Below, piece by piece: positions 1 through 10,935 of a stretch of DNA of 64,000 bases; the stretch's first letter is position 1, and each line of letters starts with the position of its first letter. The DNA comes from Calendula officinalis (lineage: Eukaryota > Streptophyta > Magnoliopsida > Asterales > Asteraceae), in the NCBI GenBank assembly GCA_963853835.1, contig OY970835.1, positions 34,174,047 to 34,238,046 of the forward strand, given 5' to 3'. Below the pieces are notes generated by a model that saw only the letters and a program-made list of their open reading frames with translations, had not been told where the DNA came from and did not search any database. Both the position numbers and the translations under genes were made by a program.

Positions 1-76
1 CCCAGTTTACTTCGTTAGTAGAGCCTTACAAGGGGCCGAACTTAATTACTCAATAATCGAGAAGCTTATTTTAGCG

Positions 77-2086
77 TTGGTATACTCCGTCAGGCGTCTG
101 AAGAGATATTTTCAAGCGCACATGGTCACCGTCCTGACCAATCAGCCAATACGGAACATTTTGCTCCAGCCGGAACGTTCAGGAAGAATGACTAAATGGG
201 CAATAGAGCTGGGGGAACATGACATTCTTTTTAAAACTCGTCCTAGCATCAAAGGTCAAGCTTTAGCCGATTTTTTGGTAGAATTACCAGATGAAGAAAC
301 GGTCCTCGCGATAGAAGAAAAAGAAGGAAACAAACCTGCCCGGCCAGAGTCGCCCCCTAGAGATGTTTTCTGGAAAATGCATACAGATGGAGCTGCGGGA
401 GTAGACGGTTGTGGCGCTGGCGTAGTACAGGCAGGACCGGAAGGAGAAAAGATAACGTACGCTTTGCGTTTTAATTTCAAATGTTCAAATAACGAAGCAG
501 AATATGAAGCACTCCTGGCAGGTTTGGGTTTGGCAGCAAAGTTGGAAATTCAGATGTTAGAAGTTTTTATGGATTCGATGCTGGTTGTGAATAAAATTAA
601 CGGTTCGTACGATGCTAAGGAAGATCACATGCAGAAGTATCTGGCAAAAGCAAAGGAAAAGATAGCCTCATTGGGAAAGTTTAAGATATCTCAAATCCCA
701 CGAACGAAGAATAAAGAAGCAGATGCGTTAAGCAAGCTAGCGTCAATGTTGTACCACCACCTTACTAAAAAAGTCTTAGTGGAGGTTTTGACCCGACGAA
801 GCATCGAATGCGAAACGGAAGAGGTAGCAGAAATAAATCACGAGGAAGATTGTTGGAGGACACCCATCCGCCTCTACATCGATGAAGGAAGCTTGCCGGA
901 GTCAGGGGACGAAGCTAGAAGGGTACGCATGAACACCGGACGGTACGTAATCAAGGATGGGAGGCTATATCGGAAAGGTTACTCAACACCTTGGTTAAAA
1001 TGCCTCAACAAGAGAGAAGCGAAGGAAGCAATTGCAGAAGTGCACGAAGGTTTGTGTGGCTCGCACTTCGGAGCAAGGACCCTGACTCAGAAAATCTTCC
1101 GTCTAGGTTATTTCTGGCCTAGCATGACGAAGGATGCTAAAGAGTACGTAGAGAAGTGTGTCAAGTGTCAGGCGTACGCAAACGTTCCTGCAATCGCTCC
1201 GGTTTGTTTAACAAGCATACATAGCCCATGGCCTTTCTGTCAATGGGGAGTAGACATTGTGGGGCCTTTTCCCAAGGCTCCGGGGGGTTTGCAGTTCTTG
1301 GTGGTAGCGGTAGATTACTTCACTAAATGGGTGGAAGCCGAAGCACTCGCATGCATCTTAGGAGCCCACGTTGTCAAGTTTATGTGGAGACAGATAGTTT
1401 GTCGTTTCGGTATTCCACACACCATAGTGAGTGACAACGGGAAGCAATTCGCCAGTAATCCTTTCAAAGCTTGGTGTGCGAAACTAGGCATCCGTCAAAA
1501 TTTTACATCCGTCGCACACCCGCAAGCAAACGGGCAGACTGAAGTCACGAACAGGAAGATAGTTAAAGGAATCAAAACTCGTCTAAATCGGGCACATGGA
1601 GCTTGGGCATGAGAGTTGAAAAGTGTGCTATGGGCGTATCGAACCACGGTACGGAGCGCAACAAAGGAAACGCCGTATAGCTTGGTATACGGGACGGAAG
1701 CTGTTGTGCCTCTGGAGGTAATGACACCTTCTCCCCGAACGGAGAACTTCCGTTTAGAATGCAACGACGAAGCATTAAGGCACAATTTGGACCTTGTAGA
1801 GGAAAGAAGAGAAAATGCTGCAACGAGGCAGGCTGCATACAAATCCCTGACGGAAGCATACTACAACAAAAAAGTTCGAGGAATAGCACGCAAAAAGGGT
1901 GATTTGGTCCTACGGAAGAACGAGGCTAGCTTGCAGGTCAAGCCCGGGAAATTATGTCCAAATTGGGAAGGTCCATATCGTGTGAGGGAGGCAAGAAGGA
2001 ACGGTTCGTACGTACTTGAAACTATGACCGGAGTGGCAATTCAAAGAACGTGGAATATGAGGAACCTGCGAAAGTTTAACTTCTAG
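77..2086 (+). pseudogene. Tat pol 3' part: RNase H, second RNase H, integrase
   Basis: The reading frame enters from before the window. Residues 1-75 are the end of the retroviral-type RNase H region (ALADFLVELP). A second, archaeal-type RNase H follows at about residues 95-235, with acidic residues in HTDGAAG, NNEAEYEAL, MDSML and NKEADALSK. Then come the integrase H2C2 finger (HEGLCGSHFG... CVKCQ, about 325-370) and the integrase core, with catalytic acids in VDIVGPF, SDNGKQF and NGQTEVTN. A TGA at 1610-1612 interrupts the core's tail. Reading resumes in the same frame from 1616 to 2086 (integrase C-terminal region), so the copy is disabled by at least this nonsense codon. Encoded activities are cDNA synthesis and insertion. 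Confidence 0.85.
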
Positions 2087-2570
2087 GAAGTTTAAGTTTT
2101 TTTTATTTTGCCATTAAGTTTTTGCTCCGAGAGCATGTACTGCAGTAGCTAATTTAACCTATTAAGCATGTACTCGACGAACTAATTAGCAATGAAAGCC
2201 TTTCGAGAAAGGTCACTTTTAAACCCGAATTGTTTAAGAGATAAAACTGCTAAGTATACGAACTCATAGCTATGGGTGGGGTGAGGCACTCCGGAAGGAC
2301 GCCTCAATCCTGCAACCGGACGAATACCAGACAAACAAATACGAACGAATTTTTCCGCTCTTATATATCTAATTGGGGGACGCCTCACTAAGAAATAATA
2401 AGCCATACGAACACTTACGAAGCATCGTTACACATAAGATAATTAACATTAAGAACATAAGCGATTACAAGCAAAAGAAATACAAAATGTGCGAAATACA
2501 AAAGATGTGCGAAATACAAAAGCAGCATCTAAAACAGGTTCGAATACAAGCAAAAGAAGGTATGCATAAC

Positions 2571-5147
2571 TTAAAGATTGCCTGGGCGACTCAAGCTCTC
2601 ACCTACGCCTTCCAGGCCCGAAGCTGGCTTCGTCACTAGGGCCTTCAGATCACCCAAGCTCACAACGCCGCTCTCAAACGATTCAATGAGAGAATAATGG
2701 GGCGAAACCAAATCACCGAACAAACTAAGAATAGTATCCTGACCTTCCGGAAACTCATGAGCCAAGCGGGCATCCTTCAATATATCTGGATATGCTTTCT
2801 GCATATCTAAACATCCTTGGTATTGCCCATACCGGACACTTTCTCTCTGGAGAACGGAGTTTTTCTGAACAAACTCGTCAGAATTCAGGAACGCCTCAAT
2901 GATTCCGGGAATACCCTTCTGAAGCAACCAAACGGTATCAGCTTGTTTGGAAGATAACATTCCCTCCTGCATCTCCACCTCCAGTTTCAGCGACTCATTC
3001 TCAGCACTTATTTCCGAACGTTGGCTCTCCATTTCCTTCAGGTGTGAGTCTTTCTCTACCAAGGAAGATTATAGTTCAGCAATCCTCGCGAACATGGCAC
3101 TCTGTTGTTTCTCCATCTCAGATGAACGTCCCTTTTCAATTGTAAGCAAGTGATTTGCCTCAGATAGTTGCGTTCGTAATTCCGCAATGGTTTTTTCACC
3201 CTTCTCATGACTTTTAGAAAGTTGTTGAGATAACTGCTCCCATTTTTTAACTTCACTATCATACAAGCCCTGGAGAGTTTTCATCAGTTGAGAGATAAGT
3301 TCGAACTCGGACCCTTGTTTTGCAAAATCTTGTTCGCGGCGAGCATTTCGGGTCTGAAGCTCAGAAAGAAGCTCAACCGAACCAAGTAACCCGGATTTAA
3401 CTCTGGAAAACAGGTCAACATCAGGCACATTTTCAAAATTCGCGGGAAAAGCAACTCCCGCAGGGGTTTCTGAAATGAGAGGAGCGGTAGGTTGGGTAAC
3501 TCTGGGGGATCTAATCGCCCAAAAAGATCGCTCCGTTTAATGGGTTCGGAAGCAACAGCAGTAAAAGAAGGACCAACGGAACGTGTCAATTCACCTACAA
3601 AAGAAAACAAGGTAAGTGCCATAAAAGGATAGGCACATCAAGCATAGGGTACTTACCTCCAGACGGAAAAGGGGGAAGTGATGATTGGCTTCGAGCAGAT
3701 TGAGGAGAGCGGGATTCCTTAATGATCGATGACGCGGCGGCACCAGAGCTAAACAACCGGCTACCAAACATAGCCACGCAAGAACTGCTGGATGAGGACG
3801 CAGGAAATCTCCATGATGATGATACACCAAAGCGAGGTACAGGTACCGGAAGGCTGGTTGTTACAATAAAACGGAGGGACGAACGACGGAGGCCTAAAAG
3901 AGACGACAGGAGTAGGTTGGGTAACCAAGGAAACGGATGCGGGGACGTCCGATACGATCACGCATTCAGATAAACCTGTCAAAAGAAAAGGTTAAGGAGA
4001 CAATATAAATAAAGGTTCCGACGAAATTGAAATAATGAGGTGTAAAACCTTCGAGTTCAGCCCGGCTCCTTTTCTGCGATGAAGTCTCGGTTTCTTCGCG
4101 CACCTTGCGCACTTGACCTGTCCTATCATGATCCGAAGAAGTAATACTCCGGACATCGCGAGTCCTACGGGGTCTGCGGAGCTCCATTTGTGAATCTGGG
4201 ATCATGGTGTCCTCCACGCGGAACTCAGAACCAGACACCGGAACGTCGCCGGTCTGACGAGCACCCTTAGTTTCAGTTTTAGAAAGATCAACTGTAGCCT
4301 CAGAACTCCGACTTTCTGATACCGGAGGATGGAACGGCGAAATCTCGCCCTCTTCCACAGTTATGTCACCCTCCGGCAAGCCTCCTTTTTTCATTTGTAA
4401 GCGCTCCAAGAGCGGAACGTTTCGACCATCAATCTTCCAAAGAGGTCTAACATCACGATGAAGGTAGTAGGGACTAAGGTCGGCCATGCCTAAAAAAGCT
4501 TCGTCCGGATCTTCCCACTCAACACTAATAGCAGAAATTCTGTCTGCGTATACACGCTCCTCCGGAGTCAAGTCAGGGACGGGATCAGATCCCCTTCCAG
4601 ACGCTTTCCCCCAAGAAAGTTCCACGTTGTTGAAAGCTGCGCGATCAACATAAAAGAAGCTATACTTCCATCCGTGAATAGAATCCCGGAGACCGGTTAT
4701 GCAATCATGATGTCCCGGACGGTGAGCAAAAATGGCCCAGTCACCACGACCGGTGAGGGTGTAAAAGAAGCGGAATAACGTGACAGAAAGGGGGATGCCA
4801 AGGGATCGACAAAGCATAATCAAACCAATCACCTTTCGAAGGGAATTTGGGGCAAGCTGAGAAATATGTAAACCAAGGTTCTGTAAAACGGCAAGAATAA
4901 AGGGATCAATCGGGAATCGCAATCCCCCAAGCAGAAATTGGAAGTAGATAGGTTCATAACCAACTGGAGCAGAACGTATGGTATCGGTTTCCTTTGGTAG
5001 CAGAAGCTTATAACTCTGATCAATATAGTACTTCGTAGTGATTCGATGAAGATCAGAGGCGGAGAAAGTTGAGTATGTGTTCAAGGCGGTTTTGATTTCT
5101 CTCGGCGTTTTTTCCGTCTTCTCTTTGGGCGCTTTATCTTTCCTCAT
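2571..5147 (-). pseudogene. Antisense ORF of the Tat element, spliced, coiled-coil tail
   Basis: A second gene lies on the opposite strand to pol, between pol and the 3' LTR, as in Grande/Tat elements. Its N-terminal part (4049-5147, start MRKDKAPKEK) resembles the plant 'putative gypsy-type transposase' family often found in this position (LGLHISQLAPNS, GIPLSVTLFRFFY). Two short introns with good borders are visible: 3976-4048 (GAAG/gtttta ... gacag) and 3595-3656 (GGAG/gtaagt ... tgtag). The C-terminal part (2571-3428) is rich in E, K, Q and S and predicts coiled coil. Frame changes near 3770 and 3430 and a stop near 3064 break it. Function in the element is unknown; the start was chosen as the first Met before the conserved block. 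Confidence 0.7.
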
Positions 5148-5479
5148 GATGTTTATTAATAAGGAAAGACTGGGGAAGGAGTGCAAGAGAAGATATAGAT
5201 TAGGAGGTTTAAAGGGGAGTAAATCGCCAGAAAAACAGAGTGAAGAAAGTGAGGAGTGAAAGAGGAGATACATACGAATACATATATATACGTCTATGGA
5301 AAGGAAGATCAAAAGGCGTGAAGTTTGGGACGCTTGAATGACGTCTAACGGTCGAAAGCTCCACCACAAAACAACGGTAACATTGGTCCTCAACGGTAAT
5401 GTTCAAAAAAAAAAACAATGAAGCGATCGACAGAGTAATAGCGATACAGTTAAAATCAATTTACCGCGAGCAAATCAAT

Positions 5480-5495
5480 TCTAACTAAGGGGACT
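5480..5495 (+). other. Polypurine tract of the Tat element
   Basis: The purine-rich stretch AAGGGGACT stands directly before the TGATGAAG that opens the LTR. It is the expected primer for plus-strand DNA synthesis. Confidence 0.6.
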
Positions 5496-6090
5496 TGATG
5501 AAGTATACCACGTATACGGAAGGACCGACATGGGGAAAGAAAGGACGGAAGGGTAAGTCACATGAACGTAGAAGACGACAAACTTGGACCACCCCAAGAC
5601 AAGCGATAGCGTGTCCGGGTTTAAAGGAAAAACGGCGCGATGCCACACGAGCGTTAAATGCGGGCGGCGCAGGAAACGTCCTGGTAGAGGATCGTAGTTT
5701 TACCCCCCAGTCCGAAGACTTGGCCTCCGTCCATTAACCAATGGACCCTCGTACGATGCGGATAAAGCTACGTAACCAATTATCCCGCTCATTCCTTCCG
5801 TTCTCTTTCCCGCTCATCTAATCGATTATAAATAGGATACTCAATGATTCGCAATAGGTATCATCCATCTGTTTCCCCTCGCATTTACTACACAATCACT
5901 ACTCACATTTAATCACCATCACGCATTTAATACACATCATTCCGATTACGCACCGTTTATTTATCGTACCGGTCATATAGTTTCTTACTTAGGCATCGGA
6001 GTGTCTTCTGGGACGAATCCCGGAAGGCCTCTGACTAGAGTTGTTGCTTGTTTCAGGACCCTACCTATCAACGGAGTGAGGCTCGCTCCG
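5496..6090 (+). repeat. 3' LTR of the Tat element, right end lost
   Basis: The LTR starts with TG after the purine tract. A TATA box (TATAAATAG) lies near 5828. Downstream lies GC-richer R/U5-like sequence (GGGACGAATCCCGG). The right end is replaced by LINE coding sequence. No second copy of this LTR is in the window, so the boundaries rest on structure only. Confidence 0.65.
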
Positions 6091-7626
6091 TCCTCGAAGA
6101 ATCAGGTTTCAACAGTACGGTTGAAGCCATGGCTAATAAATATTATTGCAAAGCCGGTGGATTTCCGTTCAAATATTTGGGCCTTCCTATTGGTTGTTCA
6201 ATTAACCGCATTGAATTTTGGGAGCCCATAATCAATAAATTTCTTTTAAAGCTGTCTAAATGGAAGGCATCAACCCTCTCTTCGGGTGGTAGACTCGTTG
6301 CCATCAAATCAGTGCTCGGCAGCTTAGGTCTATATTTTTTCTCCTTATATAGAGTCCCGGAAAAAGTTATTAAAAAATTGGAAAGCTATCGGTTAAACTT
6401 CTTTTGGGGGTCTAATCCGGGTCAAAAGAAAATTGCTTGGATTGCTTGGGATGCTGTGCTTAATGCCAAAGAGATCGGTGGTTTGGGTATCGGGAGTTTA
6501 AAGGCGCTAAACATTGCTCTCCTAGAAAAGTGGTGGTGGCGTTTTAAAACCAAATCTACATCTCTTTGGAAAAAGGTAATCCAATCCATTCATGGGATTC
6601 ACGGGGGAATGGAAGTTTCTAATCCGGTTGGGAAATGTCCCGGTGCTTGGAGAAATATTCTTCGGATCAGTACCACATTGGAAAATTTTAACATCCCGTT
6701 TAAAGATTGGTTCTCCTTGGCCGCGAATGCTTCTGATTCAGATTTAAATGTGAAGTGGGTCTTGGAAACAACAGGTTCATTTTCGGTGAAGTCTTTGAGA
6801 ATCGCGATTGACGATTTCACTTTGAAGCGACTCAGTAATGGGTCAATCATGTGGGTCAAATGGGTGCCATCCAAGGTTGAAATAATGGCTTGGAAAACCT
6901 TTCATGGTAGAATCCCAACTAAATCCAACCTTAATAAACGGGGTATTCCTTTAATTACTACGGATTGTCCGATTTGCAGAGATGCAGAGGAAATAGTGGA
7001 TCACCTTTTCATCGGGTGCCCGACTTCTAGGCGGGTCCTGGCAGAATTAGGTAGGTGGTGGAATATTGGCATTGACTCCATTCTTTGTCTGGAAGATCTC
7101 TTTCAATGGGGCAGGTCTTTGAATTATAAAGGTAAGGCTCTTAAAGCTTTTATGTCGGTAGTATATACTTATATTTGGCAATTTTGGAAGCTGAGAAATA
7201 GCAAAGTGTTTTCTCCCATGGATCGTAATCTTGAAGTTCTGTTAGGTAGCCAAATCCAAAGTCAATCCTTCTTTTGGATCAAGCAGAGAGCGAAGTGTGG
7301 TTGGAATAACGCAGATTTGGGTTTTGGTGCAATGATCTGTCGGCTTTAATGCAGTAAAAATTGGTGTTGTTTTTTCTCCTGGCATCGCGTTTTGCTGTCT
7401 AGGTAGCAGGTTATTTAATTTCGGGATTCTTGTTTGCGGTTTTCTCCTTTTGTTTTAGGCGCAAGTTTGCTTCCGTCTTTTTGGTTTTTTTGTTTCATTG
7501 GTTGTTTGTAATGTTTGCTAGTTTCTGGCTAGCTTGTTAATATATTTTTTGTTTCTGGTTCCTAGGGCAGGGTGATGACAATGCCGAAGCTCTGTTCCTT
7601 GGTTCCTCTTGCTGTTCAAAAAAAAG
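6090..7626 (+). mobile_element. 5'-truncated LINE (L1-type) with zf-RVT domain
   Basis: The sequence encodes the C-terminal third of a plant L1-type LINE polymerase, a 3' UTR of about 275 bases and a short A-run at about 7619-7626 after TTGCTGTTC. 5' truncation is usual for target-primed reverse transcription. It sits on the distal part of the Tat LTR, so it inserted after that element. No TSD was found. Confidence 0.8.
6129..7349 (+). pseudogene. LINE reverse transcriptase C-terminus with zinc-binding domain
   Basis: The frame begins inside the protein and stays open for about 400 residues. It shows the post-polymerase block FPFKYLGLPIG typical of plant non-LTR polymerases, a tryptophan-rich linker (LLEKWWWRF) and the zf-RVT domain with its metal ligands (DCPICRDAEEIVDHLFIGC). 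The catalytic YADD-type centre, endonuclease and ORF1 are missing, so this copy cannot move by itself. An earlier in-frame Met at 6048 lies in Tat LTR sequence and is not a real start. The C-terminus (FGAMICRL, stop 7347-7349) appears intact. Confidence 0.8.
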
Positions 7627-8144
7627 CCCTTTAACAGCTTTCTTTATCTGTATGAATAAACCACTATATTACTTCTTCAATCGGAAATTGATTTAGTCTC
7701 GCTTTTAATTGTCACGCGATTGAATACATGCCTGAAATAAAAAAGGGCAAAATTTATATTTAAAAAGGGCATAAAAGGAAACGGGTCGAAAATCACCCAA
7801 CTGTTTTTTCAATGAACAAAACTAGCTAGATCATTATAATCAAATATAAAAAAAATGATTTTTTATTGTATAAATTAAAAATCAAATCTGGACATCAACA
7901 AGTGTTTTCAGGTAAACAAACGCGCCCGTTACCCCTCCTACAGTCCTGCCCATTTTCCCACCTCTAGCTGCTACAAAATTACTAGAACTGTAAAACACAT
8001 TAAAAAACGAGTAAATTGTGATTTACCTCACAGAAAACAAAGTCCCGTTAAACTCTAAACACATCGTGAAGTTGTTGCACCTGTTTTCTTGCAAATGTTT
8101 TTGCACAAAAACCATTACTATTCCACAAATTCCAATTTCAACAA
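7627..8144. other. Intergenic, no gene seen
   Basis: AT-rich spacer between the LINE and the PPR relic. I see no coding exon, RNA gene or element ends here. Confidence 0.5.
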
Positions 8145-8447
8145 TTAATTCTCCACGTGTTGCAAAACCCTAGCCAATTTGATTTTCGATTGAAGTTTTC
8201 TTGCTTCTGAATACAAACCCGATGACTGAAGACCTTTTACAACAACCCTTTGGGTAGGTCTAAAAACCTTCATTCCCCGATTCAAACAAGCTAACAAAAC
8301 CTTAGAAGTAGTTAAAAACCTCCATTCTTTACAAAGATTATGCACCAATGAAGTATACGTCACACAATCTTGTACCTCCATTGTTTCAAAAATCTTCTAA
8401 GCACTATCAATATAACCAGCTTTACATAAATGATCCACCATCTATCT
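8145..8447 (-). pseudogene. Pentatricopeptide-repeat (PPR) protein, C-terminal fragment
   Basis: On the minus strand about 100 codons match the end of a plant PPR protein. They include repeat-like helices (DHLCKAGYIDSA, VTYTSLVHNLCKE) and the terminal block (TQRVVVKGL, GLYSEARKLQSKI, ARVLQ) found at the C-terminus of several P-class PPR proteins. PPR proteins bind organelle RNA. An in-frame TAG at about 8398-8400 splits the fragment, and no upstream repeats or start codon exist in the neighbouring sequence. It is therefore a decayed fragment, left by truncation or by capture. No element ends were found beside it. Confidence 0.75.
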
Positions 8448-9393
8448 ACTTCTATATATGAGGCTTAAATTTGAATATAATTTGACAACTTGTCATTTTC
8501 AAGCCTGCCAATGCTGACATGTAATCCCCAAACAATGCCAGTTGTCATCCTTAACTAAGTAGCTTTGAATTTGAAAGAAAATTAAAACCCATCCAGTTTT
8601 TGCAATGAAATTCGGGACTTTGTTTCCAGTTTTCCAAATTTTCAAACAAAATCATCAAAGAAATCTCTCCGCCCATTCCATTTTAGAACGATTTCTGCCC
8701 ATTTCAAATCACGCTTAAACAAACCATGTCAACAAATCTATCGGCCGGATCATCTTCAATATTTAGATTCGTAACAATCTGCGAACATCTATCCGCCATT
8801 AAGATTCTTGATCGATGAAGTATGACAGCATATCCAATCGGAAATCTCATCATCTTCAACTACCGCCTGTAAGTTTTACATTTAGGGTTTATAAATCGGT
8901 GTTCTTGAAATCGGTTTAAAGATTACGAATTTCAGCATATGATTAAGGAAGAATTATACAGAAATCGATTTCAAGAACACGTTTGATCTTCCGACAGCAA
9001 CAAATTGACACGTGACGTTGAATTTAGGATCATCGTTCGATGTTCTTCAAAACCTTTAGTCAATTCGGTCATCTCCCTTTCATTTCTTGGCACCGTCGGC
9101 GTTCCAACTATGGTGGTGATGCAACTCTTAGGACCATATGGATGGATTAAAAATCATTTTCATTTGATTTATTTTGTTTCGGAATCAATATATTGGAGTT
9201 TGATATTGATGCTGATGCTGATTCTACGTATTGTTAATGCTTTATTTTATTTTTTCCTTTTTTGAGTTTTGTTCCTTCAATGTTTCACTGATTCATGATG
9301 CATAATTTTATATCCGTAGTATGCTATGCTATTTTGGTCATGAATTCATGTAGATTTACGTGTTATTTTGTGATTAAATTTGAAGAACGTCGA
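8448..9393. other. Non-coding or unrecognised sequence
   Basis: AT-rich sequence with scattered short open frames. A stretch around 8727-8815 (ATG at 8727, about 29 codons) and one at 9005-9265 stay open, but neither shows a family motif or convincing splice borders. I see no supported gene. Confidence 0.4.
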
Positions 9394-10371
9394 TGTGACA
9401 ATCCTAGAAATCGGGTTCTTGACCCGACATCCATGTTAGTCTAGTTTTAATTTTAGCATTTAAGAAATCATTCATTTAAGCTAAGTTGCACGGAAACGGA
9501 TACGGAACGGGGTAACGGATACGGGAAACGGCAAAACTTAAAAATTCAAGATACGGATACGGCAGAGATACGGCACATAAAATATACAAAATTTATATAT
9601 ATTAAAGAAATTCCAAATAGATATCATTGATGTGAAGTGTATAAACTTTAAAAATACTAAATCTATCAAATGTAATTAATTATCAATAATCAAATCATTT
9701 TTTAAATCCGGTTCATCTAGTGACAGATCAGCAACCTCCAAAACCCTATATCTTCCATTAAATCAAAAGCATCTCCACCTACATCCCACATCTTTACATC
9801 TTTCATTGAATCAAAAACCCATGACAATGTTTAAAAAAACACAGATACGTTTCTTGAAACGCCGAAGAAACTTCACAAATACGTTTTCGGCACCTGAGAA
9901 ACGTTTCGGGCAGGTATCCTAGGAGTATCGGTTTCCCAAAGGTTTCCGATACGGGAGCGGCACTCTAGATGGAGTTTCCGTGCAACTTAGCATTTAAGAC
10001 CGCGTCGCTAAAAGGGTCCCCGCGTTATTTCGCGTCACAGGTTCGCGTCGCGAACCTCGTCGCGAACCCATTTTCGCGTTCAACCTATCGCTATTCCGGG
10101 ACGATGTTGGTTCGAGCCATAGTTCGCGACGCTAACCCCAGGTTCGCGTCGCCACGCGAACCTGAGTCTTCAGCCTTCCTTCGTTTTTTCCTTCTTGTTC
10201 ACATGTTCGGTTGACCCGATTCTGGTTCCAAAGATCATGACCACTCATAAACCTTACTTTAGCTACCAATGACCATCAATCCCGTCTAACACTCGATCAA
10301 ATATGAATATATGCATACCAAAATTGCCAAAATACTTAATATATAAATAATCAAAAATTCGTGTCGTTACA
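9394..10371 (+). repeat. LTR-like relic (TGTGACAATCC ... GTCGTTACA)
   Basis: Begins TGTGACAATCCTAGAAATCGGG, which resembles the reverse complement of the right end of the 19456-50028 element. Ends GTCGTTACA, like the 45225-47498 element. All three carry TG/CA ends, so they look like LTRs of related families. This copy has no clean TSD. Its 3' half has the CpG-rich TTCGCG motif block (10000-10165). Without the hAT insertion it is about 460 bases. Confidence 0.5.
9481..9990. mobile_element. Non-autonomous hAT-type element, 510 bp
   Basis: Perfect 17-bp terminal inverted repeats CTAAGTTGCACGGAAAC (9481-9497) and its complement (9974-9990) are flanked by an exact 8-bp TSD CATTTAAG (9473-9480 and 9991-9998). 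An 8-bp TSD is the hAT mark. The inside has no ORF but many GATACGG units at both ends, a subterminal repeat arrangement typical of hAT transposase binding. It sits inside the 9394-10371 relic. Confidence 0.85.
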
Positions 10372-10935
10372 GTTATTGATTGATGTTTGAATTCATAGAG
10401 ATAGAGGTTGGAGGTGAGTCTGAATGTGGTGAAAAAATATGGAAAAAAAAAGAATAAGAAAAATTAATTAATAATGTAAATTTCACGGATGGTTTATGTG
10501 GTTTATCACTTATTATCCTTTATATTCATTTTATTGCAAAAGGTCAAAAGGATATTTTAGTTATTTAGAAAAAGTTAAGGATAATAGGGAACATGTGGTA
10601 ATAAAATCTATACACCAAGGTCAAGAATCTGGAATTGTAATTAGTCAGATGGAGTAATTAACTCTTTTAATTAAGACTTCAGAGCCATTCGAAACCGGCC
10701 CACACTCGCCCTAATTCTTTACGCGGAAAAGAGATCGACTTTTGTGGTTAATCGAGTAATTCGCGACGAAGATTCGGAGATAACGCTACTTATATAATTT
10801 ACCCCCAAATAAATTTGTTCAAGAAAAGTAGTATGCAATTTTTCTAGGAAAAATCTCCAAAATTCAACTCCCTCGTTGGATCGCTATTGATTTAAGACTA
10901 CAAAAACCCTACTTTTATCAATTTTCTTATCCAAA
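10372..10935. promoter_or_regulatory. Upstream region and 5' UTR of the XBAT35-like gene
   Basis: About 560 bases before the start codon. 10475-10560 resembles plant MULE-type terminal sequence (TAAATTTCACGGATGG). 10700-10930 is likely promoter and 5' leader. No TATA box is certain. Confidence 0.35.

Larger units (their letters stand above)
1..6090 (+). mobile_element. Ty3/gypsy Tat-lineage retrotransposon, 3' part
   Basis: The window opens inside a gypsy element read on the + strand. In order it shows the end of reverse transcriptase/RNase H, a second RNase H, integrase, a long 3' region with an antisense gene, a purine tract and a 3' LTR starting at 5496. A second RNase H and an antisense ORF between pol and the 3' LTR are known marks of the Tat clade (Grande/Ogre/Retand type). 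The 5' half lies outside the window. The 3' LTR runs into LINE sequence near 6090, so its own end and TSD cannot be seen. The position of the right border is uncertain by about 50 bases. Confidence 0.85.

Noticed and set aside
1495..1889. Minus-strand open frames over the integrase region
   Set aside because: Shadows of the real + strand pol frame.
6599..6874. Minus-strand frame inside the LINE
   Set aside because: Opposite-strand shadow of the zf-RVT coding sequence.
6060..7640. Target-site duplication for the LINE
   Set aside because: CCCTACCTATCAAC (6060) and CCCTTTAACAGC (7629) look alike but do not match well enough, and the 5' border is not fixed.
9389..10376. TSD for the 9394-10371 relic
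   Set aside because: GTCGA and GTTAT share only two bases.
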